Below, one piece after another: positions 35,300 through 46,704 of a DNA stretch of 64,000 nt. The stretch's first letter is position 1, and every line of letters starts with the position of its first letter. The DNA lies in contig NC_079970.1 in NCBI RefSeq assembly GCF_029852145.1, forward strand, positions 2,976,001 to 3,040,000, given 5' to 3'. Source of the stretch: Microplitis mediator (lineage: Eukaryota > Arthropoda > Insecta > Hymenoptera > Braconidae). The translations under genes and the position numbers were made by a program. The notes beneath the pieces are model-generated. The model saw only the letters and a list, made by a program, of their open reading frames with translations. It did not search any database and was not told the DNA's origin.

Positions 35300-38200
35300 T
35301 CAACAGGAACTTTGAACTAGCTTTATCGCGTGCTGTAGTGCGTCAGCGATCTTCTGAAATACAGGTACACTTTCGCGCTTTGCATAGTCCGAGAGATACA
35401 TTCTACCGCGGTTGTAGTCTTTTGTAGCTTGCTCGGTCAACTGTAACAAAAAACAATTTATTAATTTATTAATAATAATTACACGGAATGAAAGAAACTT
35501 TAACCCGTCAGCACTCCCGTTATGAGCATTTTGCTCACAGGACACTATTCAACTTATAGGATATCGCTTATAGGATATCGCAAGCGAGACACTAAAAATT
35601 ACGGGAGTGCTGACGGGTTAAAAATTAGTGTGTGAAATTATCACTCAGAACCTGGATGTCAATACAGGAAATTTTTATCATGGGTCATAAATTTTGAGTC
35701 TAAGTTACGATTTTTAAAATTCAAATATTAATTTCTCCTGCATAGACAATAAATTTAAATATTTATTCTATAATTATTTACCTTTTAATTATAAATTAAA
35801 TGATTACTATTTAGAATGATTATTATATTACTTGTTTCTAAATTTATAGTTCATTTTTTTCCTGTACAATTTTTTAATTGAAGACTAAAAAAGCTAACGA
35901 TTATCGACATCTTGAGTAATAAAATTTGTCAATTGCACTTTAAAAAATTTTGTAATGAAAACTTAAATAGTAAGGATGTAAATTTGTAAAATTACCTTTT
36001 CACCGGAAACAACACAGCCGTCTGGCATTAATTGTATACAAAGGACGAGCTTAGCGCGTAGTCCAATTAAATGAGCTGCCAATGCGGCAATAGCAATACC
36101 TCGTGAATGCTGAGGTAATACTAGTAAAATTACTCGTGAGCTTTTCATTCGTTGTAATTCTGAGGGCAATGTCATCACTGTGTAATCATTTGTACTCGGT
36201 CGGTTTAATGATAGTCCTACTGATCTATAAATTTTAATAAATTCATTATCGTATATAAAGACATTGATCTGTCATTAACCCTTGTAATTATTATTGATAA
36301 ATATTTACTCAATCAGCGGTATGGCAGATGATTCCAACCAAATGTGATCTTTACCAACGACGCCAATATACAAATCACGTTTCTCTGAATCAGGCACATG
36401 ACTGTGCATCCAGTCTAGTAAAAAAATTTGTTTATTTAAAAATTTATATCATTTTTTATTGATAGACATAATGACTTACCTTCACATGTTGTATTGTTTT
36501 TCGAGCGTTGCATCCATTCATTCGCTAACGCCCAAAATTGTTCTAAATTTATTTGTTGCTCTGCTAAATCTTCTATACTCGAACAGTTTTTCATTACACT
36601 ATCATAGGAATCTATAATAAAATTAATTATTAATTTTGTTAAATTAATTTCTTACAATTATTTTTTTTTTTTTTACTATACCTGATTTACTAATGGCATT
36701 AAATAATTCTGACATTGACATATTGCACTTAATACTTGATTGCAGCGCTCTCCAGGCCTAAGAATATAAATATGGTTTTAAAAATGAAATAAAAATTATT
36801 TGACCCCAAAAAAAAAAGGAGTATAATTACATCTTCTAAACGGACGAGTCCCGTATGATTGGCATCGATAGAATTAAACACTTCTTTTAATGTTCTGCAC
36901 AAAAACAGGCCGTAATAAATTTTAAATAATTATTTATCATTACTGTTTTTAAAATTTTCTTATATATTTTAATATCTAATGATGTTTGATAAATAATTTT
37001 AAAATTTTAAAAATAATATTTACATTGTATCGACGCCATTTTTATGAGTAGAATTCTGGACAGGTTTCATTCCATCTTCGTGGTTCAAATCTTGAACATT
37101 TATTTCTTCTCGAAGAATCTACATATAAATATATAAAATTTTATTGTTTAAATTAAATGTACAATTTCGTATTATGAAAATATATTTTTTTTAAATTACT
37201 TTTGAAGTTCCATTTAAAGCACCGGAAATACTTTCAAATATAGGAATTCTTTGTCTTTCCATTAAATATTCAAGTACTAATAGTCCATTCATTAAATCAC
37301 AATATTCCCTATAAATATAAAAAATATAAATAAATATTTTTTATTACAGTAATAAAAATAAAAATTCCATGAATCTCACTGTGCGGATATGGTTTCTCCT
37401 AAAATCTTTTGATTTTGTTGATAATGATAAACAACAAGTACTAATGAATGACTTCGCGTCGCCGCTAATTGAGCCGCCTCAATAATACTAGCAGTATTAC
37501 GAGTTTCATTATCAATTACAAAAAGCAAAACTTGTGCCGTTTCTTTTGCCTCGTATTCTTGAGCTATTAGTTCCGGTCCCCATTGAGAGACTTGCTGGAA
37601 ATAGAAAAAAAAAAGTTAACAAATTATTCAATGTGTCGAAAAAAAAAAATAAATTATTATTCTAACCGGATTATAATAAGTAATTCCAAGTCTTTGAAGT
37701 GTAGGAATCGCTATCTCTGAACGCCAGGTTGTAGGATTACAGGATCCACCCAAAAATACTTGATACGCCATCCTTTCTAATAAAGATTTTATTTTAAATA
37801 AAATAAATGAAACCTGAGTGGACTGAATTAAGTTATTGTGGTTCACTTACTTGATCCAATTTTACCATTATTTTCATTTCCATTACAGTGTAACGAATGA
37901 GAGGCACTCATAGGAACAGTTGCTCTGTAAAAGTAAAAAAAAAAAAACAAAATAAAAAAAAATATAGGTTATTAAAGAAGTGAATTTAGTCACTGGCTGA
38001 CTCAGGATATTGAAAGCTTATTATTATTAAAAACAAAATACAGCCGCAGATGGATTTGATACTTAAAAAAATTAGATGCTTCAAACACAACACCAACGCA
38101 CGTGAATAATATTAAATAAATGTAGTAATAACAATAATAATAAAACGTGTTGTAATAAACATAAATTAATGAAAGAAAATAAAAAAAAAACAGTTATTCG

Positions 38201-39406
38201 TAAGAATAAAAAACTGTTTTAAATAGACATACTTTTTTAATATCAAATCCTTTTGCAGTAAGACACAAAATGTCTCTTATTTCGTCATCTTGAAAAGTCT
38301 CCAACTTTGGAGTTGGCTACAAAATAATTATATTTTTATTTTGTAACATAAATATTATGTATTTTTAAAAACTTTAAATTAAATGTCGAATTAAGAGTGG
38401 GAAAAATTTCGTATAAAAAAAATAAATAAAAAATAATACCGCTGTTCGCACAATTGTGCAAGTATCCTTGTAAATGTACTCAAGTTTCCGATCATTATAC
38501 AGGTATCAGGATTTTCTTCAGAGCAGTCTTCTGCCTGCTGCAACATCTCACGCCCTTGATTCTCGACAACCGACAAGTTCATTATTATTTGATTCACCTA
38601 AATACGATGACAAAATAAATTATTACAAACGATTATAAATAATAATGATTTATACGCAAATCGATACTTTACTTCGTATGCGTCACGTTTGACGTTTATT
38701 CTTTTTATTAAATTCACTATTATAGAGATGGGTCATCGTTTTTTTTTATCTATAATCATGCTATTAAGACTCAATAACACGGAGAATCCACCATTCATAA
38801 TAATGATCGTGAATAATACTTCCAAAAATAAGTATAAAAAAATTTAATGTAATTTAGATTCTTATCATTTCAAGACGTTAAAAACCAAAGTTAAGTAAAG
38901 TATCGTTTTGTAATTTCATACATACAGTAAAAAATAATTACTAAAAAATTAAACTTAAGCTTAAATCAATACAATAATAAAATTTATTCTAGTAAAAATA
39001 ATTACAACAAAAATACTTACATAAATAAATAAAAAATTGAGATCGTAAATAAACTTTAATAATAACATTTATAATTCCCATTGTTAAATTACGTTAGTAT
39101 CCAAAAAACAAGCTGTGATTTGTCGTAAGTCTAGAGCACAATCCTTGTTCTGAAACAATAAAAAAAAGTAGCTGTTAAAAATCAATAAAACATTTTATTT
39201 AATTACAACAAAACTCCAATATCGTGTTTTAAATAACGAGCTAACAGCATTAATTAACACACTTATTAATAACAAAAATATTATTTTACGTCGGTGGTAT
39301 AAATAATACATTAACTTGTATTACTCCAGATAATATTTTTAAATAAAAGTTTATGTTTATGTATATATTATTGACTAACCTTGCTAAAACCTCGAGAGTA
39401 TAGACC
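35300..39406 (-). CDS. raw: Raw-like protein: two nucleoside-deoxyribosyltransferase-like domains plus EF-hand-like segment
   Basis: Minus-strand exons: 39380-39406, 39093-39149, 38440-38597, 37851-37924, 37667-37776, 37380-37594, 37200-37308, 37024-37118, 36831-36894, 36682-36757, 36480-36611, 36309-36414, 35996-36224, 35300-35440. All phases agree. From the first in-frame ATG (38582) the product is 497 residues, but the two upstream exons continue the frame without an ATG, so the true start is further upstream. First domain: LGGSCNPTTWRSEIAIP, then NPQVSQWGPELIAQEYEAKE and FVIDNETRN..SIIEAAQLA, matching nucleoside 2-deoxyribosyltransferase-like (YtoQ-type) folds, with a Glu where the family nucleophile lies. 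Then FNSIDANHTGLVRLEDAW, an EF-hand-like loop. The C-terminal part looks like a second, degenerate copy. I associate this with Drosophila Raw, a negative regulator of JNK signalling in dorsal closure, from memory of its domain annotation; treat the name as tentative. Confidence 0.7.
35504..35617. mobile_element. piggyBac-type MITE, 114 bp
   Basis: Perfect 17-base inverted ends, CCCGTCAGCACTCCCGT and its complement, flanked on both sides by TTAA (35500-35503 and 35618-35621). TTAA target duplication and CCC...GGG ends are the definition of piggyBac-family elements. It lies in the last intron of the Raw-like gene and the ends show no decay, so insertion is probably recent. Confidence 0.92.
38233..38316 (-). 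other. 84-nt frame-breaking exon candidate in the Raw-like gene
   Basis: Good acceptor (TTTTGTAG) and donor (GTATGT) enclose 84 bases. In one frame it reads like protein (PTPKLETFQDDEIRDILC...), but that frame does not fit the neighbours. In the frame set by exon 38440-38597 it meets TAA after 13 codons. Skipping it joins 38440 to 37924 in perfect phase. If ever included it would act as a poison exon. Confidence 0.35.
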
Positions 39407-42250
39407 CTACACTGTTTCAGTAACACTCTAAACAACTACACATATATTTATTTATGTATATGTATATGTATATGGATATGTACATACGCGCTATCACTTT
39501 TTAATTAAATTCCCTCTACATTTCTATCTCATCGATTGCTTTCATTTTCTCAATTCCTCGATCTTTCTTCTCTCTGTCTCTTTTTAAAACAAAATGTAAT
39601 TATTTGTTTCCTTATCGGAGTAGTTCTCTACTTACTCATATCATGTCCCGAGGAAACAATACTATTGTAGTTTATTACTTCCTTCTTATACTTGTTCGAT
39701 TAAAAATTAACATTAATGGTAAATAACTATTCAAACTCTCCGCAAAATCATCATCGACGACAGCAACCTTGCGTACTCGCGCTATTGCTCATACTTATTT
39801 ATACACACCGTTATATTTAAAATGAAAGAATCAACACACACGGCATCGTGCGCTCAACTCTGAAAAGCAAAAACGGAATTATACTCTGAGCAATATATAT
39901 ATATACCATCATAAATCCACATAAATATTCATTTAAATATATACAAAACTTTTTCTAATCCAAATCGCGCGACGTAAAGTAAACAAAAATAATAATTTTA
40001 AAAATAAAACTTTGAAAAATTTTCAAAATTCATATATATATAATTATAGTAATATATATGACACACATTATCACAAAATATTTTATGTTTGCGAACTAGT
40101 TTATTAAATAAAAATAATTCGTAAACTAAAAACTTACCTGGACATTTTAAAATAAAAATTTGAAAAATTAAACGTAAGTTAAATTCAAATATTTTCACGA
40201 CATTTAAAAATTTAAAAAAACTATTTTAAAATATCTTCACAATCTTGTTTAAAAATGAATGTTACTAAATATGAGTTTTAAAAATTAACTCAGCGATTGC
40301 TGACCGATAAAAAAAAGCAAATTAAATAAACAAATATCACAGGGAATGTAAATAAATTTATGACCGTAAAAATAATATTTTATAATTATTATTTTATATT
40401 TGTATTGTTAAATGTAATATGTGTATATATATATGTATGTATTATGATAAACAACGAGTTGTGTAGACACAAGGGACAAGATTGTAAAGAGTGTTTTTGC
40501 GGGAGCTAAAAAATTTTGCGTGTGCGTCGTCTCCACTCACGGATCGCACACGTACTAATGTAAAATGTATAAAAAGAATGACGTAAACCTCTAACAATGA
40601 AGCGTGATGTCACACTGTCAACTTGACACACTGCTATATATATATACATATATTATTATTATACTTATACCCAGTGCATATACATTTATATTAAAACTAT
40701 ACGGACACAAGCGAAGAAACGGACGAATGAACACGAACCGCGAACCGCCAACGGAGTTTCATTTTGATCCCTTCTACTTTTATATATCGCAATTCATTTA
40801 TCTCTTTCCTACGAGGTTTCTTTATCATCGATTCGTATTTTGTGTCTTTGTCATGTTTGTTGTTGTTTAAATGTTTAACGCGGGTGATAAAACGAGATGG
40901 AAATAGAAAGGAACGAGAAAGCGTTAAACGCCAAACGTTATTTAGTTTCTTCTTGATCAAATATGGTATCACAGTTTTGTAGGAAATCAAATATATATAT
41001 AAATATAACATACATATTTATAAATATGAGTACATATGATTATAATATTGTTTATAATATAATTTAATATCTTTATCTTATTTTATTAACTAATAATTTC
41101 ATCATTTTATTACCGAGCACATGGATTCCACAAGATTTTTTACTTTTTTACAATCGATCATATTTATTTATAATTTTTATTATAGATTTTATATACTTAA
41201 ATATGACGAGTTTTTATTTTAAATTAAATTTTTATGTTTAGTTTAGTCTTTCATATTTACTGAGTATTTTTTAATATCGTTTTGAGTTTATCACTGATTA
41301 GTTTTTATTTAATATTGAACTTGAACGGAGATAATTTTTAAAATAATAAATATACTAAATTGAAATTTAATGAGGATAAAAAATTAATTAAGTTTTTTTT
41401 TTTTAGTGATACGCAAGTGGGATTCGGTTACTTAATTGTAAATGACACGATAAATATATGACTTAGAAATTCAATAAGTATAACACTTATCTTTTTAAAG
41501 AGATAATTGCTCATCGTTTTATTTTACACACATATATATATATATATATGTATGTATTTTTTTTTCTTTGATATGATAAAACAAAGTTAACTATAAAAAT
41601 ATCCAAGTCCTTGAATTGCAACTTTATTTTATTTTTTAAATATTTTATTGACAAACACATTGGAGTTTTTGATGCGTTCATATTTATATATACTCCAAAT
41701 TACGTGAATGTTTTATCAACAAAGAAAAATTTTATACATACGCCACTTTATATATTTTTAAAATTCCCGGTTGTTTTTGAATTTAAAAAATTTCAAACTA
41801 ACGCCATCTTGCTTTTTATTGTGACAGCAAAATTGCACTAAAAAATATTTAACCAAATAAATTTAAATAATTAGTAATTATTTATTTAAAAATTTTTGTT
41901 TCATTTTATTACCTTTTAATTTTCATTTAAAGTTATTTGTTAATTTAAAGAATTTAAAACCCGCGATCTGAGCGACCCCAATTTAGTAAAAATTTTGGTG
42001 GTTTAAAACAATCGAAATAAATTTTTCATTGTAAACTGACCTGTGCATTTACGTTGATTTACGTTTGTGGTTATGATTTGTTATAAATACATATTTTATA
42101 AATAATTATTGTATTCATTGTCTACTGCCTGGTTCAAAAACGTCGGAAAATATAAACAAGCAAGCAAGTGAAGCCTAGATTATTCATCACAATATTTTCT
42201 AGCTGACTGATTATGTTCTAAGAATAATAAAATAATTATTGTACAACACA
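39407..42250. other. divergent 5' region between Raw-like gene and Hikeshi
   Basis: AT-rich. It should contain the missing first exon(s) of the Raw-like gene; a minus-strand ATGTCCAG|GTAAG near 40139-40148 has a strong donor but the wrong phase for the next known exon, so it is more likely untranslated. A GC-richer patch at 40440-40760 with TATAAAAAG could be a promoter. No other gene supported. Confidence 0.4.
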
Positions 42251-42991
42251 ATGTTGGGTATAATTGTGTCCGGTCGTCTGGTAATAAACAATTGATTCAA
42301 ATATATATAGATTACTTGAAACATAAATTAATAATTAAACATGAATTAATTTTCAGGTCCAAACAGATTTCCAGCAAATAAGTGAGAATCAATTTTTGAT
42401 AAATGTACCAGATGCGGACAATGTCAATCATATTGTTATTTTTCTCACGGGTACAGTCCCTCTTCCTGAAGGAATGGGTGGCGCAGGTATTAATCAATAA
42501 TTAATTAAATTAATAAATGAATAAAAATATTTTTTACTTAATAAATATATTAAATTCTAGTGTACTTCAGTTGGCCAGATCCAAACGCGCCCCCGAACTG
42601 GCAATTTTTAGGTTACATTTCCAATACTAAACCATCAGCGATATTCCGTATATCTGATTTGAAAAAGAATCACGAGTTTGAAAACAGCAATGTAGGAATA
42701 TTCGGTGCTAAAATATCACACTCTGCACAAATAGGAATATCTGTCGAGCCGCTGTCTGTCATTGAACCCCAAGCCGCGCTGGTCGCATCCACTACCACTG
42801 AAACACACGTTAAATTTGCCCAGAAGATGATAATAAACTTCTTGAACTACGTGTCGAGTTTCTCAGTGACTCAGTCCCAGATGGTTCCCAACCCGACTGA
42901 AAATTTCGTACCTCTTTCATCGGTGCAGGGCTGGTACGAGACATTTGAGCGGCGGCTCCAACAAAATCCAAACTTTTGGAAACAATTGTGA
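42251..42991 (+). CDS. HIKESHI: Hikeshi, nuclear import carrier for Hsp70
   Basis: Three exons, 42251-42280, 42357-42486 and 42561-42991, phases 0 and 1, giving 196 residues (human 197). It starts MLGIIVSGRLVQTDFQQI and carries the family block TGTVPLPEGMGGAVYFSWPD, then GKPSAIF-type (NTKPSAIFRIS) and AQIGISVEPL; it ends with SVTQSQMVPNPTENFVP and W-Y-E-T-F-E-R-R-L-Q-Q-N-P-N-F-W-K, all Hikeshi marks. Hikeshi carries ATP-bound Hsp70 through nuclear pores during heat stress, working without the importin-beta system. Compact introns of 76 and 74 bases. No oddities. Confidence 0.97.
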
Positions 42992-43282
42992 TGGTTGGAC
43001 ACTGAAATCAATCAACATTCATACCATTTAGCACGATTTTGTATTCTTATACTTTTAAATACCATCAATCTTAATTAATAACTATACTAATAATATATAC
43101 TATCACTTTTTTTTAATCCTAGGTTTAAATGACTTGAAATTATAATTCAATAAACGAAATCACATTCTTCTACTTACATTTATATTATTTAATAATAATT
43201 TCACTAAATAATTCAAGTAAATAAAATTATTTATGATTGGATACTCAAAATAAATATGTCAGCAAATGTTTTAATAAAATTT

Positions 43283-43480
43283 ACGAGTGTGAATGTAGCA
43301 GACTTGAGACAGTTTATAAATTTGAAATAAATTAAGTAATTAAAATAGTGAAATTTAAAAAAACGCGCGTACTAAATTATAATTTATCTAAAGACAGATT
43401 TTAAAATTTTTATTCTGACATTTTATTTATTTATAATAAAATTTAAAAAATTGACACCTGTCAGTTGCATTGACACTCAT
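43283..43480. mobile_element. family B MITE, copy 6
   Basis: Starts ACGAGTGTGAATGTAGCAGA and ends GTTGCATTGACACTCAT, flanked by AAAATTTA on both sides (target duplication of about 8 bases). Confidence 0.75.
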
Positions 43481-43511
43481 AAAATTTAAAGTTTTCAAAC
43501 TAAAAAAAATG

Positions 43512-43926
43512 ATGAGTAAATGTAGCAGATAGAAAATTTATAACTTTAAAATAAACAAGTCAATAATTCAAATAACGAAATTTAAAAAAAAGGCTCGTAT
43601 TAATTTTTGAATTATCTAAGTACGCATTTTTTTATGATACTGGTTAGCAAACGTCTAATAATTTTTGGATTTTTTTTTAGATGATAAACCATAAAAAAAA
43701 ATATTTGAAAAAATTGCACCTGTAGTTTTTTAAATTTTCTACATGTGCATATTTTTAGTTTTCGTTTTTTTTGTAATTGATTTGTTATAAAAAAAATCTG
43801 AAAATTACTAATTGTCTGCTGTCTTCAGGATCATATTTTTATTTTTACTCTGCTTACATTCTACTTACTCTAGATTCTACATATTTATTCAAAAATTTAA
43901 AAAATTGCTGTCAACTTCATCTACAC
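43512..43926. mobile_element. family B MITE copy 7 split by family A copy 9
   Basis: The left half (43512-43632) starts ATGAGTAAATGTAGCAGA and the right half (43835 to about 43926) ends with a degraded complement. Between them is an intact family A element (43633-43834) starting ATGATACTGGTTAGCAAACG and ending CTTCAGGATCAT, with ATTTTT-like flanks on both sides. Confidence 0.7.
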
Positions 43927-44487
43927 TTTTAAAAAAAATCGCAAGTAATTTTTTACTGATAAATAAAAATTACTCCACATTTTAATTAAAAATTGTATTA
44001 ATTTTCTGATAAAATAAATTATCTGATAAAAAAAGTTTTGCAATAAAATAATAAAAAAAGGTCAATACTCATCCGTTAAAAATGATAAAAATTTAGTAAT
44101 GTCTTAAAAATAAAAATAATGAATAAATAAAAAAATACAAAACTACCAAGTATCAGATTATGCTGCGGTTTACCACCGTCGTATCAAAGTAACGAATGTT
44201 TACACACTTATATGAATATGTCATTTTTAAATTACCGGTATAATAAATAATTCAACTTTAAATAAAACATTAAGGCAAGTGTTCAACGACCAACGCGACC
44301 AAGAAGTAAGTAAAGTCCACAAGCAGACAGTACACAACAACTAGGATGCCCGACTGTGTAATTTAATGTCATATATTACATACTGTCTTAACACGCCTAA
44401 TCACCAAACGATCAATTTAAAATAAAATAATAATCGGTGATAGTGCAAGGAATATAATTACTATCAAATAATTGCACCATTTAATTA

Positions 44488-46567
44488 TGAAAGTGTCAGC
44501 ATCAACACGTCTGTCAATCAATAAGTGAGTACTTTCCTCCATTTACTATAAATATCCATTTAAATACTTTACCATACCATCAGCTCGCAAAATCCTTTAT
44601 GTCATTTCCAGGATCATGTTCTGCATTTTTTAAAATTCATAATTTAATTACTAATTACATGTAATATTTTCATTTATATACAAACTATAAATCGAATAAA
44701 TGAATTTATTTTCCATATAAATATAAAAATATATATTTAATAATATATATAATATGTAATTAAGTAATTAAACAAATAGTCAATGTTAATGTTGATGGTA
44801 ATTATTGAGATATGAGTACGCCTTGATGTACTTTGACTGGCTTTGACACACACTCCATTTAAATTTTGCCATGTGTGTGGTTCAGTTTAAAACCTGCCTC
44901 AGTTTAAAAGTCAAGACGTCTAGTCTAGTGAATTTAATGTAGTGTAGTAATGTTGTTTCTTGCTGAATGCCGTGTGACGTAGTATGTCTCTTTAAATGTA
45001 TGTAATAAAATAAAATATATATGTCTGTATATCAGCATTAACATGTACATACATACATAACATAGTACATGACACCAACACACATATATATCTATATACA
45101 TATATGTAGACATATATGTAAGCATGTATATTATATGTATTATTGCAAGTCGTGATCAAGTACATTTGCGCGCGCGTCTCGTCTGCAATTGTCTTGCTGT
45201 TCATTGTTGCAAATTATCATTTAAAAATATAATTCTTTCTTATTATTATTATTTTTACAATATATAAGATATGTATTTATTATTATAACGGTTTGATATT
45301 TTATCTATCAAAAAATCCAGTGTAAACTTTCATTGACGTTTTTTTTTTGCCTTTTAGTTTGTGTATTAAATATATATATTTATATACATATGTGCGTGTT
45401 TTGTTGTTTTACTGGTTGTAGATAAGTAAATTGATGTGGTAAATTTATATGTATATATATAGATTTATATGTAACATTGATGAAAAATTTGCGATATATT
45501 TCGCGTACGAGATGGTATTTTTGTTAATTTACATCTTGCGGCCGCAATGAAAACGACTTGTTTCGTCATTGATGTGAAAGACACGATAATTATCACGTAC
45601 AATTTATATAGTACGTTACGATTATTGTTTATAGCTCTGTGAATTCTTTATAAATTTTTTTTTATTGCCTTTATAATAATAAATTAAATAACATTTTTTT
45701 TTTTAGACTGATCAGTGGGATTTTTAGAGTGAAGAAAAAATATTTATAATTTTTAAAAATACATATATATATATAAGTACAATATATATTATATATATTG
45801 TTATATAAAAAAAAAGAAAGATAAATAAAGTTTTATAAAAAAATGAAATGTTTAAAGAAATGACGAGTTGGAAGTGTGTGTAAAGAGAATGGCCTCCGTC
45901 GTAGACCTTGTTTGAAGTTTAGTACAACTGCAACGACGACGTATTTTGAATATTGTCAAAATTACGATACGAGTGTGTGTATTTTACCAAGTCATCGATA
46001 AATAATAAATATACTGAAGAAGAAAATAATAAAAAAAAATTACGGTGTGTCTGCATGACGATTTTAATAAGCAAATAATTATTTTAATGACAATGATCAC
46101 GAGGATAAACAATTGCCGTGATCAACAATTTTTCTTATTGATTAATAGTGTTTTTTTTTTTTTTTATATAAACTTTGAGCAGCTAATTATTTAAAAACTG
46201 ATCTGTGTATTATTTATGCGTTGACGGGCCACGATTAAGATTAATTTGACATTTCGGTACAATCTTTTTTTTTAGCAATAAATTTTTTTAATCTCGTAAT
46301 TTGTGAGTTTTTTTGTTTATAAAAAAAATTATCTGACATTCAAAAAGTAGTATGAGTTATTGAGCAAAGTTAAGATTATTTAATAATTTAAGGTATAGGT
46401 TATAAAAAAATAATTAGAAAGTTATGACATTGATTGTTTTTTTTTTTATTTTTTTATTTTTTATATTTAAAGTTTAATGTAAACTAACAAATGTTTGTTG
46501 TAGAGTTAAAAGTGGAACTGGCGTGACTCTAGAAGATTGTCTAGACGATTGTGAACGTTCAGTGAAA
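44488..46567 (+). other. candidate 5' leader exons of MTMR with upstream ORF
   Basis: 44488-44525 (ATG in frame, ending AATAA|GTGAGT) and 46504-46567 (acceptor TGTAG, donor GTATTT) join in phase, and then reach the MTMR start exon (acceptor at 46690). The resulting upstream ORF begins MKVSASTRLSINKVKSGTG, continues T-L-E-D-C-L-D-D-C-E-R-S-V-K, overlaps the main ATG at 46705 in another frame and ends soon after. Skipping the middle exon also gives an overlapping upstream ORF. This is inferred from splice signals only. Confidence 0.35.
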
Positions 46568-46704
46568 GTATTTAAATAATACAATTTATTTTGGTACATA
46601 AATTACTTATTTTTGAAAAAAATAATAATTAGTGATAATGATAAACGTCGGCTGGATTATTGATGATAAATATGAATTATTTCGTTTTAGATTGTCGGTA
46701 AATT

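Larger units (their letters stand above)
42992..44487. other. intergenic between Hikeshi and MTMR with three MITEs
   Basis: AT-rich. Holds family B copy 6 (43283-43480), family B copy 7 (43512 to about 43926) and the family A copy 9 inserted in it. GC rises slightly from 44160 to 44460 before the possible MTMR leader exon. No gene seen. Confidence 0.5.

Noticed and set aside
44934..45204. Overlapping Tyr/Ile/Val-rich minus-strand ORFs
   Set aside because: They come from (TA)n- and (CATA)n-like simple sequence upstream of MTMR.
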